Below are positions 40,578 to 56,522 of a stretch of 64,000 bases of DNA, piece by piece. The notes beneath the pieces were generated by a model that was not told where the DNA came from, did no database searches, and saw nothing but the letters and a program-made list of their open reading frames with translations. Both the position numbers and the translations under genes were made by a program. Each line of letters begins with the position of its first letter. Within the stretch, counting starts at the first letter, position 1. This DNA comes from Oscheius sp. JU75 (lineage: Eukaryota > Nematoda > Chromadorea > Rhabditida > Rhabditidae): assembly GCA_037178855.1 (NCBI GenBank), contig JASJZC010000005.1:3720001-3784000 (forward strand), given 5' to 3'.

Positions 40578-42270
40578 AGCTAAAGCGGCTTTTCGGCGAG
40601 TCTCCAAAGCCCGTCGTTGAGATACAGCAAGTTGTCGACGCCAACGCCTTTATTTATCGTCTGAATGTCCTCCGAACTCATCTTCATGATGCCGATAGCC
40701 AAGGCATGGGATTTACCCTAAATTCAGATTAATTTAAAAAAAAAAATAAGAATAAAGAAACCTCGGCCATAATGGCGACAATCGCGTCGACGGGAACTCC
40801 AGCGGTGAGCTTTGCTCCTGGTGATGTTAGGCCCGGGCACATGATGGATGATCCGTTGAGAACGAACTTGATGGCTCCTTTGTCGACCTAAAACAATAAC
40901 TTTCTCGAAAATATTTTATGAGAAAACAATCAAATCAAAAGAAAGTTCGTTCGACAGTATTTTGTCTGAAACTGTGGAGGATGGCCTACACCAAGGGGAA
41001 TCGTGGTATCCCCCAATACATGGAATAGCTCCGATCTCGAAATGTTTCTGGATGTGGACAGCCTCATTTTGCAAGTACCGGTCTCTAGTATTGGGTTGGC
41101 AACTAAGTCTTTTCGCTTTTTCAAATGCAAAAATTTATTGACTTCCGAACAACTTTTTCATTTGTTGTAATCACCATGGTACCATGTCTGCCCATTTCAT
41201 GGGTAGCTTACGGATGCCACGCTCGTAGAACACTTTTGGTTTCAACGCGAAGAAGTTTGTCAACCAGGTTTTAAATGCGCTGTCGGAATCGAACTGCTGT
41301 CCTCCAATCTCGTTGTTGAGAGTCCGGAACAGATAATAGTCGGAAGGGGCCAAGTCCGGGCTATGAAAGTTTAGGAAAGTGTTGCTGAGATAGTGCTCCT
41401 TCATTGATGTAGAACCGCCGATCTAACTGTGGTAAGTCTTCTGATCCAGCGTTGCAATGATGCAAATTAAACATAGGTGACACATGGTCAATATTCCAAT
41501 CTTATTTGTCGATTCGAGAAGAGTGGGCCCCATCTATGAACCAATGTCTTTGCTTGTTTTCCACTGGTCGCACTAGTCGGAGGTTCATTAAAACTTTAAC
41601 GAAAATACCCAAATAATTTAGGACGTATTTTCTATAAGCATGGTGATCTTTCTCCGAAGCGAAATCAATGAAACCATCGAACCGTTAGATATCGATCTAG
41701 TAGCTCGCGCCCATCAAGTGGTCCAGGGCGGATGCAAATTCTTCGCCAACAAACGTCTGGTCACCATCTTCTCGGCTTTAAACTACTGTGGCCAATTCGA
41801 CAATTTCGCTGCCATCATGTCCGTCGATGACAAGCTGAACTGTTCTTTCCAAGTCCTGAAACCTACCAACGATATCAAGTCCAAGAAATAGAAACCAGAA
41901 GACTCAACTAGGAAATAAAAAATCAACATGCACAAACCTGTTGATGAGGCAGAATGAAGGGGTACTTGTGTAGAAGACGAAGAGTCGGAACGAAATCGGT
42001 GTTTCTGGTTTTCACAAATTGAACAACTCCGGTGTGGTCGGCCAGCAATTCGACGTGTTCTTTGCACTTGATCAGCTTGAAGTTCTCCTAAACTTTTTTC
42101 GTTTTGAACAATGATAAGTAGCTAACCTTTTTGGGCAAAATGTCCTGAAGATACGGCTCAATATGAGGATAATTTTCGAGAATTTTGTTACGGATCGACT
42201 TCTGCATCGAAGTCTTCAGCTGAGTGGTTCCACTGATATCTTCCTTTTCCTCAAACTTTTTGAAGGACAT
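40578..42270 (-). CDS. MCTS1: Malignant T-cell-amplified sequence 1 homologue (translation re-initiation factor)
   Basis: Ribosome-binding PUA-domain protein that works with DENR to recycle 40S subunits and promote re-initiation. Exon 1 (from 42270) reads [21 protein letters not shown]. Exon 2 ends [16 protein letters not shown] at about 41940. Exon 3 resumes at about 40890 with [27 protein letters not shown], then [22 protein letters not shown] and YLNDGLW. The join across the gap is exact against the family, so the segment 40891-41939 is an intron of about 1.05 kb, roughly 25 times the local norm. It contains mariner and PP1 debris. QNG1 lies 135 bp upstream on the same strand. Confidence 0.95.
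41091..41410 (-). mobile_element. Mariner transposon remnant, 3' end
   Basis: The minus strand encodes the C-terminal third of a mariner transposase: [18 protein letters not shown] carries the last catalytic Asp, followed by [18 protein letters not shown]. The frame ends about 60 bp before a canonical mariner terminal repeat at 41091-41116 (TTGGGTTGGCAACTAAGT...), flanked by the expected TA at 41089-41090. The N-terminal two thirds of the transposase and the other terminal repeat are missing. It is therefore immobile, and it sits in the long MCTS1 intron. Confidence 0.85.
41640..41891 (+). pseudogene. C-terminal fragment of a PP1-type Ser/Thr phosphatase
   Basis: An 83-codon frame covers only the last quarter of the PP1 catalytic domain: [20 protein letters not shown] retains a metal-ligand His. 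[26 protein letters not shown] then deviates from the usual [20 protein letters not shown] at several conserved sites. It ends [10 protein letters not shown]. The N-terminal metal motifs (GDxHG, GDxVDRG, GNHE) are absent. An acceptor-like aataatttag just upstream suggests a genomic, intron-bearing source rather than a retrocopy. Opposite strand to the host MCTS1 gene. Confidence 0.7.
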
Positions 42271-42405
42271 CTGAATAATTTGCCTGAATACTAAAAACTC
42301 TGGTTCGTAGGTAATCAAAGCAAGGTTGTGAGCAGTAGGGGGTGAAGTGAAACAATTCTAGAACAGTTTATAGATTCTGTGTAATTATAAGTGACAAAAC
42401 GGGGT

Positions 42406-43694
42406 CTAGTAATAAATGCAACGAGTTCGATGGAACGGGATCGTTTTTTCGACTTCTTCCGCGTGTTTTCGTCTGTAGACCCAGACAAAAATGTCGACAT
42501 CTGTGGCATGAACATTGCGGCATCCAGACGTGTTCATTTTTACAATAGCCTCGACGATTTTCTTAAAAACGTTTCATTCAAATAAGATGAACACAAACCT
42601 GACAAGCGTAGATGGAGTATCCACGGAGTTCAACCTCTTCCTCACTCCCATTTTCGAGCCATTGTTTTTCTTCTAATATTTTCAGCAGCTTCGGAGAGTA
42701 GGACAGAACTCCCAAATACGCGAGTGCTTGTGGTACTCGATAATCAGCAAACATTGTCAGGATCCTGCAAGTTGATGTAAATAATCTGGGACAGGAATAC
42801 CCAATATCGTAGAAATTTCCCGCATCATCACATCCTTTGAGTGCACCGTAGACGTCGGCAACAAGAATTTGAGCTCGTTTCAGTAGAGAAACTGTAATGC
42901 ATGAGGTAGACTGTTTAAAAAGAAGTTAAACCTTTGCGTTGTTTGAAAATGGCAAAATCCTGGAACGAAACGAAGTTGTTCACGATAATTGATAACAACT
43001 TCTCTGCGCTCTTCTCTGCCGCCACCACACAATTGTAGAATGAACCGCCGAATTTCTGCAAGCACAAACTGTTAGGAGGACGAAAAAGAAAGTACCTCAA
43101 TAAGCACACGGCCGGAATCGTTGATAGCCTTTACACGGTCTTCAAGTAAAGGAATCGGATGTCCCGAATCCGACCGAAAAATCTCATCTATTTGCTTTTC
43201 AGTCGCTTGAGCCATCCATTTCGGGTCAATGACATCGATTCCAGCAGTTAAGGCCTGAGCAACAACATATATATATGGAAATGAATACAAGAGCACACCT
43301 TGTTGACAGCAGCACAGCCAGCAAAGTAACCAGTGTACGTAACATCTTTGAAACTGACGTCATATTTCTTTCCTGCGTCCGGCCAGAACGAGAAGTTGAT
43401 CGTATCCATGAAAAACACCCTAAACATATTGTTGCAGAAAATTGAAGATCGTCTCACCAATCAACAGCTCGTTTTCCTCCATCTTTCGGATGTAAAACGT
43501 GGGCTGCAAACTCGACATCGGAGAATGACCCATCCAAGACAGCATCGAGGATCTGTTGTTTACAAATAATAACTTTCCCGAAAATAACAAACCAGTCGAG
43601 CAACTTTGTCCACTCCTTTCTGGTCGATTTCGATTAGGGATCCATTGCTGACGATAAACTCGGCCGAATCGATTGGCGAAAGCACTCCGTTCAT
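42406..43694 (-). CDS. QNG1: Queuosine 5'-phosphate N-glycosylase/hydrolase (queuosine salvage protein)
   Basis: DUF2419 family enzyme that releases queuine from queuosine 5'-phosphate, allowing eukaryotes to reuse diet or microbiota queuine for tRNA anticodon modification. Diagnostic segments: VFFMDTINFSFWPDAG (substrate-pocket motif DTLNFSFW of the family) near 43420 and TYTGYFAGCAAVNK. IDEIFRSDSGHPIPLLEDRV and SFYNCVVAAEKSAEKL follow. The C-terminus is DIFVWVYRRKHAEEVEK, then PFHRTRCIYY, which is nearly invariant in the family. About seven introns of 35-50 nt. MCTS1 follows on the same strand after 135 bp, so the two translation-related genes may share a transcript. Confidence 0.93.
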
Positions 43695-44198
43695 TTACGC
43701 AAAGGTTTGTCTGAAAAATCCTTATCTATCGGGGCAGACAAAATGAGATAGGAAGAACCACTTTTTGTAGTTCTATTTACATGTGTCATATAACTACTGC
43801 CTAAAGCACCCAATTTGCAGCATACAACGGTGATGAAAAAACAAGGCAACAAGTATCTTGGCCATTGTGGTACCGAATTTCAACCGCACTGAATTGCGCG
43901 CCCAAAACCAATAAAGCCTTTGCGAATAATCGTCGACGACAGAAGTAAAAAGGAAGTCCCTCCCACCATTACCTATTTTCATCTATCAATACCAGTTTTG
44001 AAACGCAGATAGACAGAAATATCTCGCGTTCAATCTACCTATAATATCTTTTGGTAAAGTTAGACATTCGGAACATCCATCTTTTTCATTTTTCCGGTCG
44101 TAACCATGTCCCGCTGGCCATCAGTGAACAACATTCCGCTGTAACAGGCCGAGGGGCCTCCCCCGCGAGATCAGTTGTCCGCTTCGGAACTGAGCAAG
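43695..44198. promoter_or_regulatory. Divergent promoter region QNG1 / PEBP
   Basis: About 500 bases between divergently transcribed genes. A GC-rich patch at about 44150-44170 (gaggggcctcccccgcg) lies about 30 bases before the PEBP ATG. A short ORF starting ATG 44106 (MSRWPSVNNIPL) could be an upstream ORF in the PEBP leader. Nothing else is recognisable. Confidence 0.35.
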
Positions 44199-44875
44199 AT
44201 GTCCGATCTAGCTGGTGCTTTCGCAAGTGCTGAAATCACCCCCAACATCATTCCTAACCCTCCAAAACAGCTACTTGAGGTTGGTTAAGGAGTCGTACTA
44301 CAACAGAGGACTTTCAGCTGACCTGGGATGGAATTCAAGTGAAGCCCGGAATGACCATTTCGGTCAGAAATCTCAAAAATGCCCCGCGTTGGAGTCTCAA
44401 AGGTGCCGACCCAGAGTCTACTTTCTCTCTCATTATGTTCGATCCCGACAACCTTTCTCGAAAAAACCCAAGCGTTGCACCTTGGCTCCAGTGGCTCGTG
44501 GCTAATATTCCAGCGAGCAATATCTTAGAAGGAATCAACGGAGGTAACTAGTTTTTCCCCCGGTTGCCCGATGTATCTCTCAGGACAACACCAGCAAACT
44601 TATGGAAGTCCGGCTCCACAGCCGAGAACTGGAGATCACAGATACGTCATTCTCCTGTGGGAACATCAGGGACGGTGACTAATTCGTTCGGAGACTCTTA
44701 CAGAATTATGTTCAGACGTATCAACGTACCGAAGCCCTCAACACGGGCGAAGTTTGATGTGAAAGGATTCATTGAAAAGAACAAGCTCGGTGAGTTTTGG
44801 GTAGTACTTTCAAACAAGTTTGTAGGTGACCCGATAGCAGGAAATTTCTTCCTCTGTGCCAATGAAACACAGTGA
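44199..44875 (+). CDS. Phosphatidylethanolamine-binding protein (PEBP/RKIP family)
   Basis: Small cytosolic anion- and phospholipid-binding protein; mammalian RKIP inhibits Raf kinase. ATG 44199 gives MSDLAGAFASAEITPNIIPN. Exon 2 has LIMFDPDNLSRKNPSVAPWLQWLVANIP, the family's DPD..SR....WLHWLV.NIP binding-pocket motif with Gln in place of the usual His before the pocket Trp-Leu. GDHRYVILLWEHQG follows, matching the GxHRYVFLLF strand. The end is GDPIAGNFFLCANETQ. Intron 44675-44703 is just 29 nt, the shortest I could support. Convergent with FICD, 104 bp apart. Confidence 0.93.
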
Positions 44876-44978
44876 TGAGAGAGAGCAACAGTGAGCAACA
44901 GTAAAGTTAGAAGTGCACTTGTGTAGACATAAACTGTATTTACAAGTTTTTAGAGCCATTGAAACATTCTTAACTTGC

Positions 44979-46718
44979 CTATGGAGAAGAGACTATTGTT
45001 TGGGGTTCCTCTGGCGAAATGACAGAGTTACAAAGTCCAGTCGAACACGATGTCGTCGACAGTGATATGTAGTGCTAGAGATTAACCTATCCGAAACAAA
45101 GTATTGGGATACCTGTAAAGTATCTGCGGTATGTTTCGCAACATATCGAACAAAGGGACGCAGATCGCCAAGGTTGGCAGTATTCAGGACAGCGTAGTAT
45201 TCTGCTCGAGTCTCCACTGGAAGTATCACCTAAAAGTATCTTTTGAGAGCTTTCGTTCCAGTTTGATCTTGGTGCGTTTCTCATGGAAAAGCCTATCAAC
45301 GCCTTTCAACGTATCTTTTCGTTCACGATCATTAAAAGGGAGAGAGAAACTTACTGGTGGGAAACCGCACTTCATCAGAATCAAGTTGAGCAGAAGTCTT
45401 GCTGTTCTGCCATTTCCATCCACAAACGGATGAATCAAGACCTGAAACTCTATTCGTTCATAGGAAGTATGACTAGCTGACCAGTTTGTAATGAGCGATA
45501 GCTGCCCTCTCCACAGGATCTATTTCAGCAGTCAAGGGCGAATTCAGCCATTCAATCAGTTCCTCCATTTGTTCTCTCACATATTCTGGTGCGACTGGTG
45601 TGAATCGACCAACGTAGACTTGGGTAGACCTTATTCTGCCCCCGTCGATTGGATTCACGTTTCCCAAGACTCTTCGATGAATTTCCAAAATATCCTGAAA
45701 TCGTTTGGTAAAGTTTTTGGAACTAAACTTACATCGAGTGTGATCTCGTTCAGATTGAGAAGAGATGAATTCAAATAACGAAGGGCCGAATCCATTCCAA
45801 TCACTTCATTGTGTTCGACTATACTCTTGCCCGGAACCACAAATCCAGTTTCGAGAATCGACCTAGAAATAGGTATATGATCGAAACCGAAATTTGTACC
45901 TCGTCTCTCCCAAAGATAGCGTGTTTCCCTCGATGGCTACAGTGTGATAAATGTGACTGAAGTAGCTCTCTCGCATCGCTCTTCTCAAAGTCGTCGTATG
46001 TGCCAAGCGATTGAAGGCCTCCTTCTTCTGGTCGATCTCATTCAACAGTTTCTGGTCAGCAGCGTTGACAATTGGTTGAGTTCGTCTTCGTCGTCTGAAC
46101 TTGTTCTTTTTCTGTGATCAAATCATTTTAAACTGCATAAAAACATCTTTTGAACCTACTCCAAAGCTCTGCGATGCGCCGGGTTATAGACAAGAGCCTT
46201 GACATAGCAGAGATCGGCCTCGATGAAGTTATCCAAATGTTCGAAGATCAATCCGCGTTCGGTCAAAACGTCGGGATGATGGGGCAGCAGAGAAATGGCA
46301 TGCTCTATGACTATCTTGGCCTGAAAAGCTTTCGTTTAGTCTTTCTCTTTATATACCTTTTTGAAGTTACCATTTTGTCTGTAACTCTGTGCTGCTGATA
46401 CCGCCGACAGCGCTTCTTTCTCCAAGGTGGGACTAACGGGATCAGCGTCGTGTCTCTTCAAGACTACCCCAGATTCATATTCAGCTCTGTGCCTAGTTAA
46501 CAGATCAGGCAAGGTGATTCGAGCTGCTAGATCAGTTGTCACTGGATTCCCACAGTTCTCGAAATAACTACATGACAAAGACCTCAGAACTCCCAGCAGA
46601 TGAGGGAGGAAAATCTGAACATATTGCTTTGAGTAATTATAGATCGTGAGCAACTGACCTGTACCAACACTGATGTCAAAATACATAGGAGAACAGTCAG
46701 TGTTTTGCTGTTATCCAT
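44979..46718 (-). CDS. FICD: Protein adenylyltransferase FICD (HYPE), ER AMPylator of BiP
   Basis: Type II ER membrane protein that AMPylates and de-AMPylates the chaperone BiP. The N-terminal exon MDNSKTLTVLLCILTSVLVQ supplies the signal anchor. TPR repeats follow (EKEALSAVSAAQSYRQNGNF and VLTERGLIFEHLDNFIEADL). The autoinhibitory helix motif TVAIEGNTLSLGETR (Glu present) is at about 45910-45950. The Fic core HPFVDGNGRTARLLLNLILM at about 45380-45435 has catalytic His and the anion-binding GNGR. ILPVETRAEYYAVLNTANLG matches the family's last helix region. The final exon after 45115 is short and poorly conserved. All residues needed for both activities appear intact. Confidence 0.95.
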
Positions 46719-46959
46719 CGTGGCATCCTCTGTCAGTTTGAGGCTATGGTAGACGTGTCGTCTCTGTGAAAATAGACGTGGATCAGCTGATTGGACGGGG
46801 TCCCGACGCGAATGACCTTATGATTAGCAGTGTACGGTGGTCACATGTGAGTCGAGACGCACTCTCTGCTGTTATCGACAGAGGTCTGTCACACACTTTA
46901 TGCTAGTTGCCACAAAGAGAATCATATCCTGATCCCTGTGAATCGTTTCCTTATCAGTC

Positions 46960-47463
46960 ATGTCGCTCAAGAATGGATCTACTCCCACCTTCAAGGAGCG
47001 TCGACCCTTCCGTAAGTAGAGAAAAAAAAAACAATCTATCGATTTTGTTAAATTTCAGATGCTCGACAGAAAGACGTCGAAGAGATTCGGAAACAACAGC
47101 CGAACAAAATCCCGGTTATCATTGAACGGTTTGACGGAGAGAGAGGTCTTCCGCTGATGGAAAGATGCAAATTTCTTGTTCCTGATCACATCAATGTTGC
47201 CGAGTTGATGCACATTGTGAGAAGAAGGTATTGGCCCATCCAAACCTGACCCTCCCCATTTCAGATTGCAGTTACATCCGGAACAAGCTTTCTTCCTCAT
47301 GGTCAACGAGAAGTCAGTAATCTCAAATAGCATGACTGTCCTTCAATTATGGACTACTGATAGGTCAGCATGCTCATAACTAAATCAACGCTTTTTCAGG
47401 GACCAAGACGGGTTCCTGTATGTGGTTTATACCTCACAGCCGACTTTTGGAGCTAATCAGTAA
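46960..47463 (+). CDS. LC3-type ATG8 autophagy protein
   Basis: Ubiquitin-like protein conjugated to phosphatidylethanolamine on autophagosome membranes. ATG 46960 begins MSLKNGSTPTFKERRPFHARQ. KIPVIIERFDGERGLPLM and FLVPDHINVAELMHIVRRR are the canonical ATG8 strands, and the hydrophobic LIR-binding residues (Phe-Leu-Val-Pro) are present. DGFLYVVYTSQPTFG precedes ANQ-stop; the Gly before ANQ is the expected ATG4 cleavage site. KERRPFHARQ and QLHPEQAFFLMVN favour the LC3 over the GABARAP subgroup (LGG-2-like if nematode). Three introns of about 37-47 nt. Confidence 0.94.
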
Positions 47464-47692
47464 CAATCTGCTCTATGTTTGCCTTATGAATAGCCTCTCT
47501 TCAATTCCTCATGTATTATAGTGTACATATTCTGTACAGTTTTCTTTTACAATTCGACATGCCATAATAGCGTGTCACGGCACTTTTTGTTTTACTTTCA
47601 GTCGTAGCTATCACCTGATTGTGTCAACGATAAAGATTGTTTACCAAGTTCAAATTACAGCATAAAACATACATAACCGAGATCTCATCCGT

Positions 47693-48126
47693 TTACTCTT
47701 CAGCTTGGGCGAAAGGGTTCTCAATTTCGTTCATTCCGTCGCTGGGAGCGATCACGGTCACAGCGGTTCCTCGAGCTACGATAAGGCCTAGATCCCTCGT
47801 TTCTTCTCCGACTGAGCCTGGGTTCTCGGGATCTCGAAGATACTCCACGCAGTTATCCAATACCATATTGAGCAGAGCGTCGTATCCCTTCAATATTCCG
47901 CTGGCTGAAAACTTTTCAGTGTAAAAGAATAAATGTCATCTGCAAATAAACAAAAAAAAACGGTTGCTTTTCAGTATAGAAGCAACAAACGTAGAATATA
48001 TCAAACAATCTTACCTTCTCTTCCACCTTGAAATTTGACTCGAATACGTTTTTCAATGAAGCGCGACAGTTCCAGACACGACTCCTTCTTCTTTCGCTGA
48101 CTATCATCCTTGCCTTGGTTGCTCAT
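47693..48126 (-). CDS. LSM7: U6 snRNA-associated Sm-like protein LSM7
   Basis: Subunit of the LSM1-7 (mRNA decay) and LSM2-8 (U6 snRNA) rings. MSNQGKDDSQRKKKESCLEL leads to the Sm fold: KRIRVKFQGGREASGILKGYD (Sm1) and VLDNCVEYLRDPEN. Then TRDLGLIVARGTAVTVIAPSDG, the Sm2 strand with the RG motif. One intron of about 110 nt, longer than usual here. It is divergent from KDM5 and convergent with LC3. Confidence 0.95.
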
Positions 48127-48486
48127 TGTGCTTGCTGCAAATAAAAGATTATCGAGAACTGTAGGGCCGAGAATACGAAAAGCTGTTTCAACATAGTGAG
48201 AATAGAACGCAGTAGTGCTGAGAAAACATAAAACAACAAGTTAAGATTTCGAAACAAAATTATTTCGAAAAGCTTTCAAATCTAGGCCGCAAAAGGAGTA
48301 TTCTAAGCGCTGCAAACGGAGCGCGTTTACATTGAGCGATTAGAGACGCAGGGAGGGTGGATTCGCCTTCATTAGAGGTCTCACGTAGCCTACTTCCTTC
48401 TGGTTCTTAGTAAAAGTCTTCTTTTCTGCAGACAGTGTTTTCTCCAAGTCTTTATTTCAGAAAATGGTCTGATCGATCCAAGAGTC
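48127..48486. promoter_or_regulatory. Divergent promoter region LSM7 / KDM5
   Basis: 360 bases between head-to-head genes. An acceptor-like tttatttcag at about 48451-48460 lies some 25 bases before the KDM5 ATG, suggesting a 5' UTR intron or trans-splice site. No specific transcription-factor site stands out. Confidence 0.4.
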
Positions 48487-53650
<5,164 letters not shown>

Positions 53651-53891
53651 TGATTTTCTCATATTTGACCACTTTCAGTGTACATTCTCTCTCCAATCTC
53701 ATTTTCCCGTCTAAACTCTAGCTCAAAGCATGCATAAGCATTAATCCAACCCCTATTCTCTCAAATTAACCCGCTTTAACCTGCATTGTTTCTTTAGAAA
53801 CGAGTCAATTGTTCCCGTGTTTGACATATGTTCAATGTTTATAAATTATCGTCGTTTTGTGCAGATTCAGTTGTCCTTTTTGATCCTGACA

Positions 53892-54180
53892 TCACCGTGA
53901 GCGACAGTCGATGGATCGATAATGCTTAAATATTGGGGGATACAGGTGGCAGAAGAGGCCGTTACAAGCATTTTTGAGAGTTCCGCGAATGATGACAAGG
54001 GCGATGAGAATGAGGGAGAAGATGAAGAGGTTGATGGCAGACAGGATCCAGACGAAGATGGTCGGCTTGTTTTTCTGGAGGACCGAAAGTCAACAAGAAG
54101 GCCATCAAGTCCTGAACAAGCCCCTTTTGAAAATCATAGAAATCGAATGGGACCTCTGCATTCGAATAGAGAGATAACAT
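53892..54180 (-). CDS. Small single-pass membrane protein, 81 residues, unrecognised
   Basis: Exon 1 (54118-54180) gives MLSLYSNAEVPFDFYDFQKGL. A 43-nt intron (54075-54117; gttcag...cctccag) joins in phase 0 to exon 2 (53892-54074). Exon 2 begins KNKPTIFVW and carries a strong transmembrane helix, ILSAINLFIFSLILIALVII, followed by a basic Arg and a Cys-containing tail (KNACNGLFCHLYPP). The topology resembles small integral membrane proteins. The opposite strand has a longer acidic ORF that is the shadow of this gene. Convergent with KDM5 (241 bp) and divergent from GABA transaminase. No homologue is recalled. Confidence 0.5.
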
Positions 54181-54551
54181 CTATTGTACTTGATTGACTG
54201 ACTTCGCTTGATTTTCAATTTTGAAAAGATTGCTCAATTGTGTGCAAGGAACAGCAATAATTGTGCCGCAATCGGATGACCCACGCCGCTGTGATATCGG
54301 GTCCCGGGGCCCCGCCTCTTCTCATTGTCGGTCAGCCATGTTGTCCAGACTTTGTCGTCAGCCAGTCCTCTCTTCAGGTAATCTTTTTCAAGGGTCATAG
54401 GTGCAAAGTCGATGGGATTAGGACTCTTCGCGTGACCGTCAATAAGGGCTGCCGAAAACAGCTGGATGGCCGACGCGAGACCCTAATTGCACTAACAGCC
54501 TGACTCTTTCTCATTCTCTCGTGAAAGTTTGCGAGAATTGATCAGTCTTCA
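54181..54551. promoter_or_regulatory. Divergent upstream region, small membrane protein / GABA transaminase
   Basis: 370 bases between divergent starts, with a GC-rich patch (gggtcccggggccccgcc, about 54299-54316) that is nearly palindromic. A plus-strand ORF at 54261-54503 has no recognisable feature. Confidence 0.3.
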
Positions 54552-56522
54552 ATGGCACGTAAATAGACTGATAGCTTATCACTGTAACTAATCACTGGGA
54601 ACGAGTTCTTTTGGTCGAAAGCAGAGGATACTTCAGTTTATTCTCGAAATAAACAATTTCAGCGAGATGTGCATCCATCGCCTCCTCGGAACCGTCGGGA
54701 CCATCGATGAAGACATCGGTTCCTGGCCCCAAGGGTCTTGCGCTGAAAAAGAAGATGGACGCGATTCATGTGAGCGTTTCTCGTTGATAAAATGGGAGTT
54801 TTGGTCTGAATTTGTTACACTCGGAGGGACAACTGTTGGGCAGACGATTGACCTAGCCAAGCACAAAGATAGAAAGAGCAATCAAAGTCAAGCGCTTTCC
54901 TTTTCAGCAAACGACATCCGTCCGCACCTTTGTCGACTACGAAAAGTCCTTCGGTAACTACATGATAGATGCTGATGGTATTGAATCACACATGATCTCT
55001 CTGAACTCTTTCAGGCAATACCCTTCTGGACGTCTACACCCAAATCTCATCCCTTCCCCTGGGTTACAACCATCCTGATTTGGTCAAGGCTGCCGCCACG
55101 GCCCCTTTCCTCACATCTCTTGTCTCTCGACCAGCTCTCGGTTCCTTCCCTAGAACTGACTTCCCTGACGGAATCCAAAATGCCCTGACCTCTGTCGCCC
55201 CGAAAGGACTCCACGCTGTCCAGACCATGCTCTGTGGAACCTCGGCCAACGAAAATGCCATCAAACAGGCTTTCATTTGGTTAGTACTGACCATAAGAGA
55301 GACAACTATTTCTTTAGGTATATGGCTCAACGTCGTGGTGGTAAGGGACCCGATGCTGCTGCTTTGGAGAGTTGCATGTCCCAAAAACTGCCTGGAACTC
55401 CTCGCCTCTCCGTTCTGGGATTCCAAGGTGCTTTCCACGGCCGATCTCTCTGCATGCTTTCCGTTACCAGAAGTAAGGGCATCCACAAGGTGAGTCTAGA
55501 AAGAGGACAAAATATGTTTTATTGGAGGTGGACATTCCTGCCTTTGACTGGCCGATAGCCAAGTTCCCTCGCTACAAGTATCCCCTGGCCGACCACAAAG
55601 AGTACAATGCCCAACAAGACAAAGAGTGTCTGAAGGATGTCGAAGAGAAAATTGGCGAGTGGAAAAAGAAGGACAACGACGTGGCTGCTGTTATTGTGGA
55701 GCCGATTCAAGCCGAGGGAGGAGATCATTATGGAAGTCCCGCTTTCTTCCAGGTCTGCCTCTACTTTTGTTTGACGAAAACATTCTTCAGGGACTCCGTG
55801 ATATTACAAAGAAGAACGGAATAGTCTTCATCGTCGATGAGGTAACTCTCGTTGTTTATCTATTTACAATATCTTTTTTAGGTCCAAACTGGAGGTGGAG
55901 CCACTGGAGACATGTGGGCTCATTCCCACTGGAACTTGTCTTCTCCTCCCGATATTGTGACTTTCTCTAAGAAGATGTTAACCGGAGGTTATTACTACGC
56001 CGAGCACCTTCGAGTCAAGGAAGGCTACAGAATTTACAACACTTGGGTTGGAGATCCGACCAAGCTGTTCCTTTTGGAGAAAGTCATCGCGGTCGTCAAG
56101 AGAGACAACCTGATCCAGAAAGCCGGAGATCTTGGGCAGGTCTTCCAGAAGAATCTTTCCCAACTTGAGGTTTCCCTTTCCGAGAGAGAAACGAGCAATG
56201 ATTATTTCAGTCCACTTATAAGGATAAGCTGACCCAAGCCAGAGGATTGGGTACATTCGCCGCCATCGACTTGCCATCTGCTGCCCTTAGGGACAAACTC
56301 GTCGACAAGGTTTTTTCTGTTTTTCTTCTTTTTCCTAAAGTTGTTTCCAGGCTATCGCCAATGGTCTTCACTGTGGAGGATGCGGTGAGAAGTCGCTCCG
56401 TTTCCGTCCCTCTTTGGTTTGTTCTTACTGTTAGGCAAGTCATACAATGACTTCAGGTATACGAGAAGAAACACCTGGATCTGACTTTCGAACTTCTGGA
56501 CAAAACTCTTCGACAGCTTTGA
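54552..56522 (+). CDS. ABAT: 4-aminobutyrate aminotransferase, mitochondrial
   Basis: PLP enzyme of the mitochondrial matrix that degrades GABA to succinate semialdehyde. From the internal SMKTSVPGPKGLALKKKMDAIH the protein runs through VDYEKSFGNYMIDADGNTLLDVY, HAVQTMLCGTSANENA and GFQGAFHGRSL. IVEPIQAEGGDHYGSPAFF and IVFIVDEVQTGGG follow, then the PLP-binding lysine in VTFSKKMLTGGYY near 55960-55990, and GEKSLRFRPSLVYEKK. The start is my choice of ATG 54552, which splices over a 105-nt intron into the conserved frame (MAPRCASIASSEP, a possible presequence). ATG 54707 is the alternative. The intron after DAIH is about 140 nt, others about 40-50 nt. Confidence 0.93.

Noticed and set aside
53922-54197. 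Acidic plus-strand ORF of 91 codons.
   Set aside because: It is the antisense shadow of the spliced membrane protein on the minus strand; its acidic run mirrors the hydrophobic helix.
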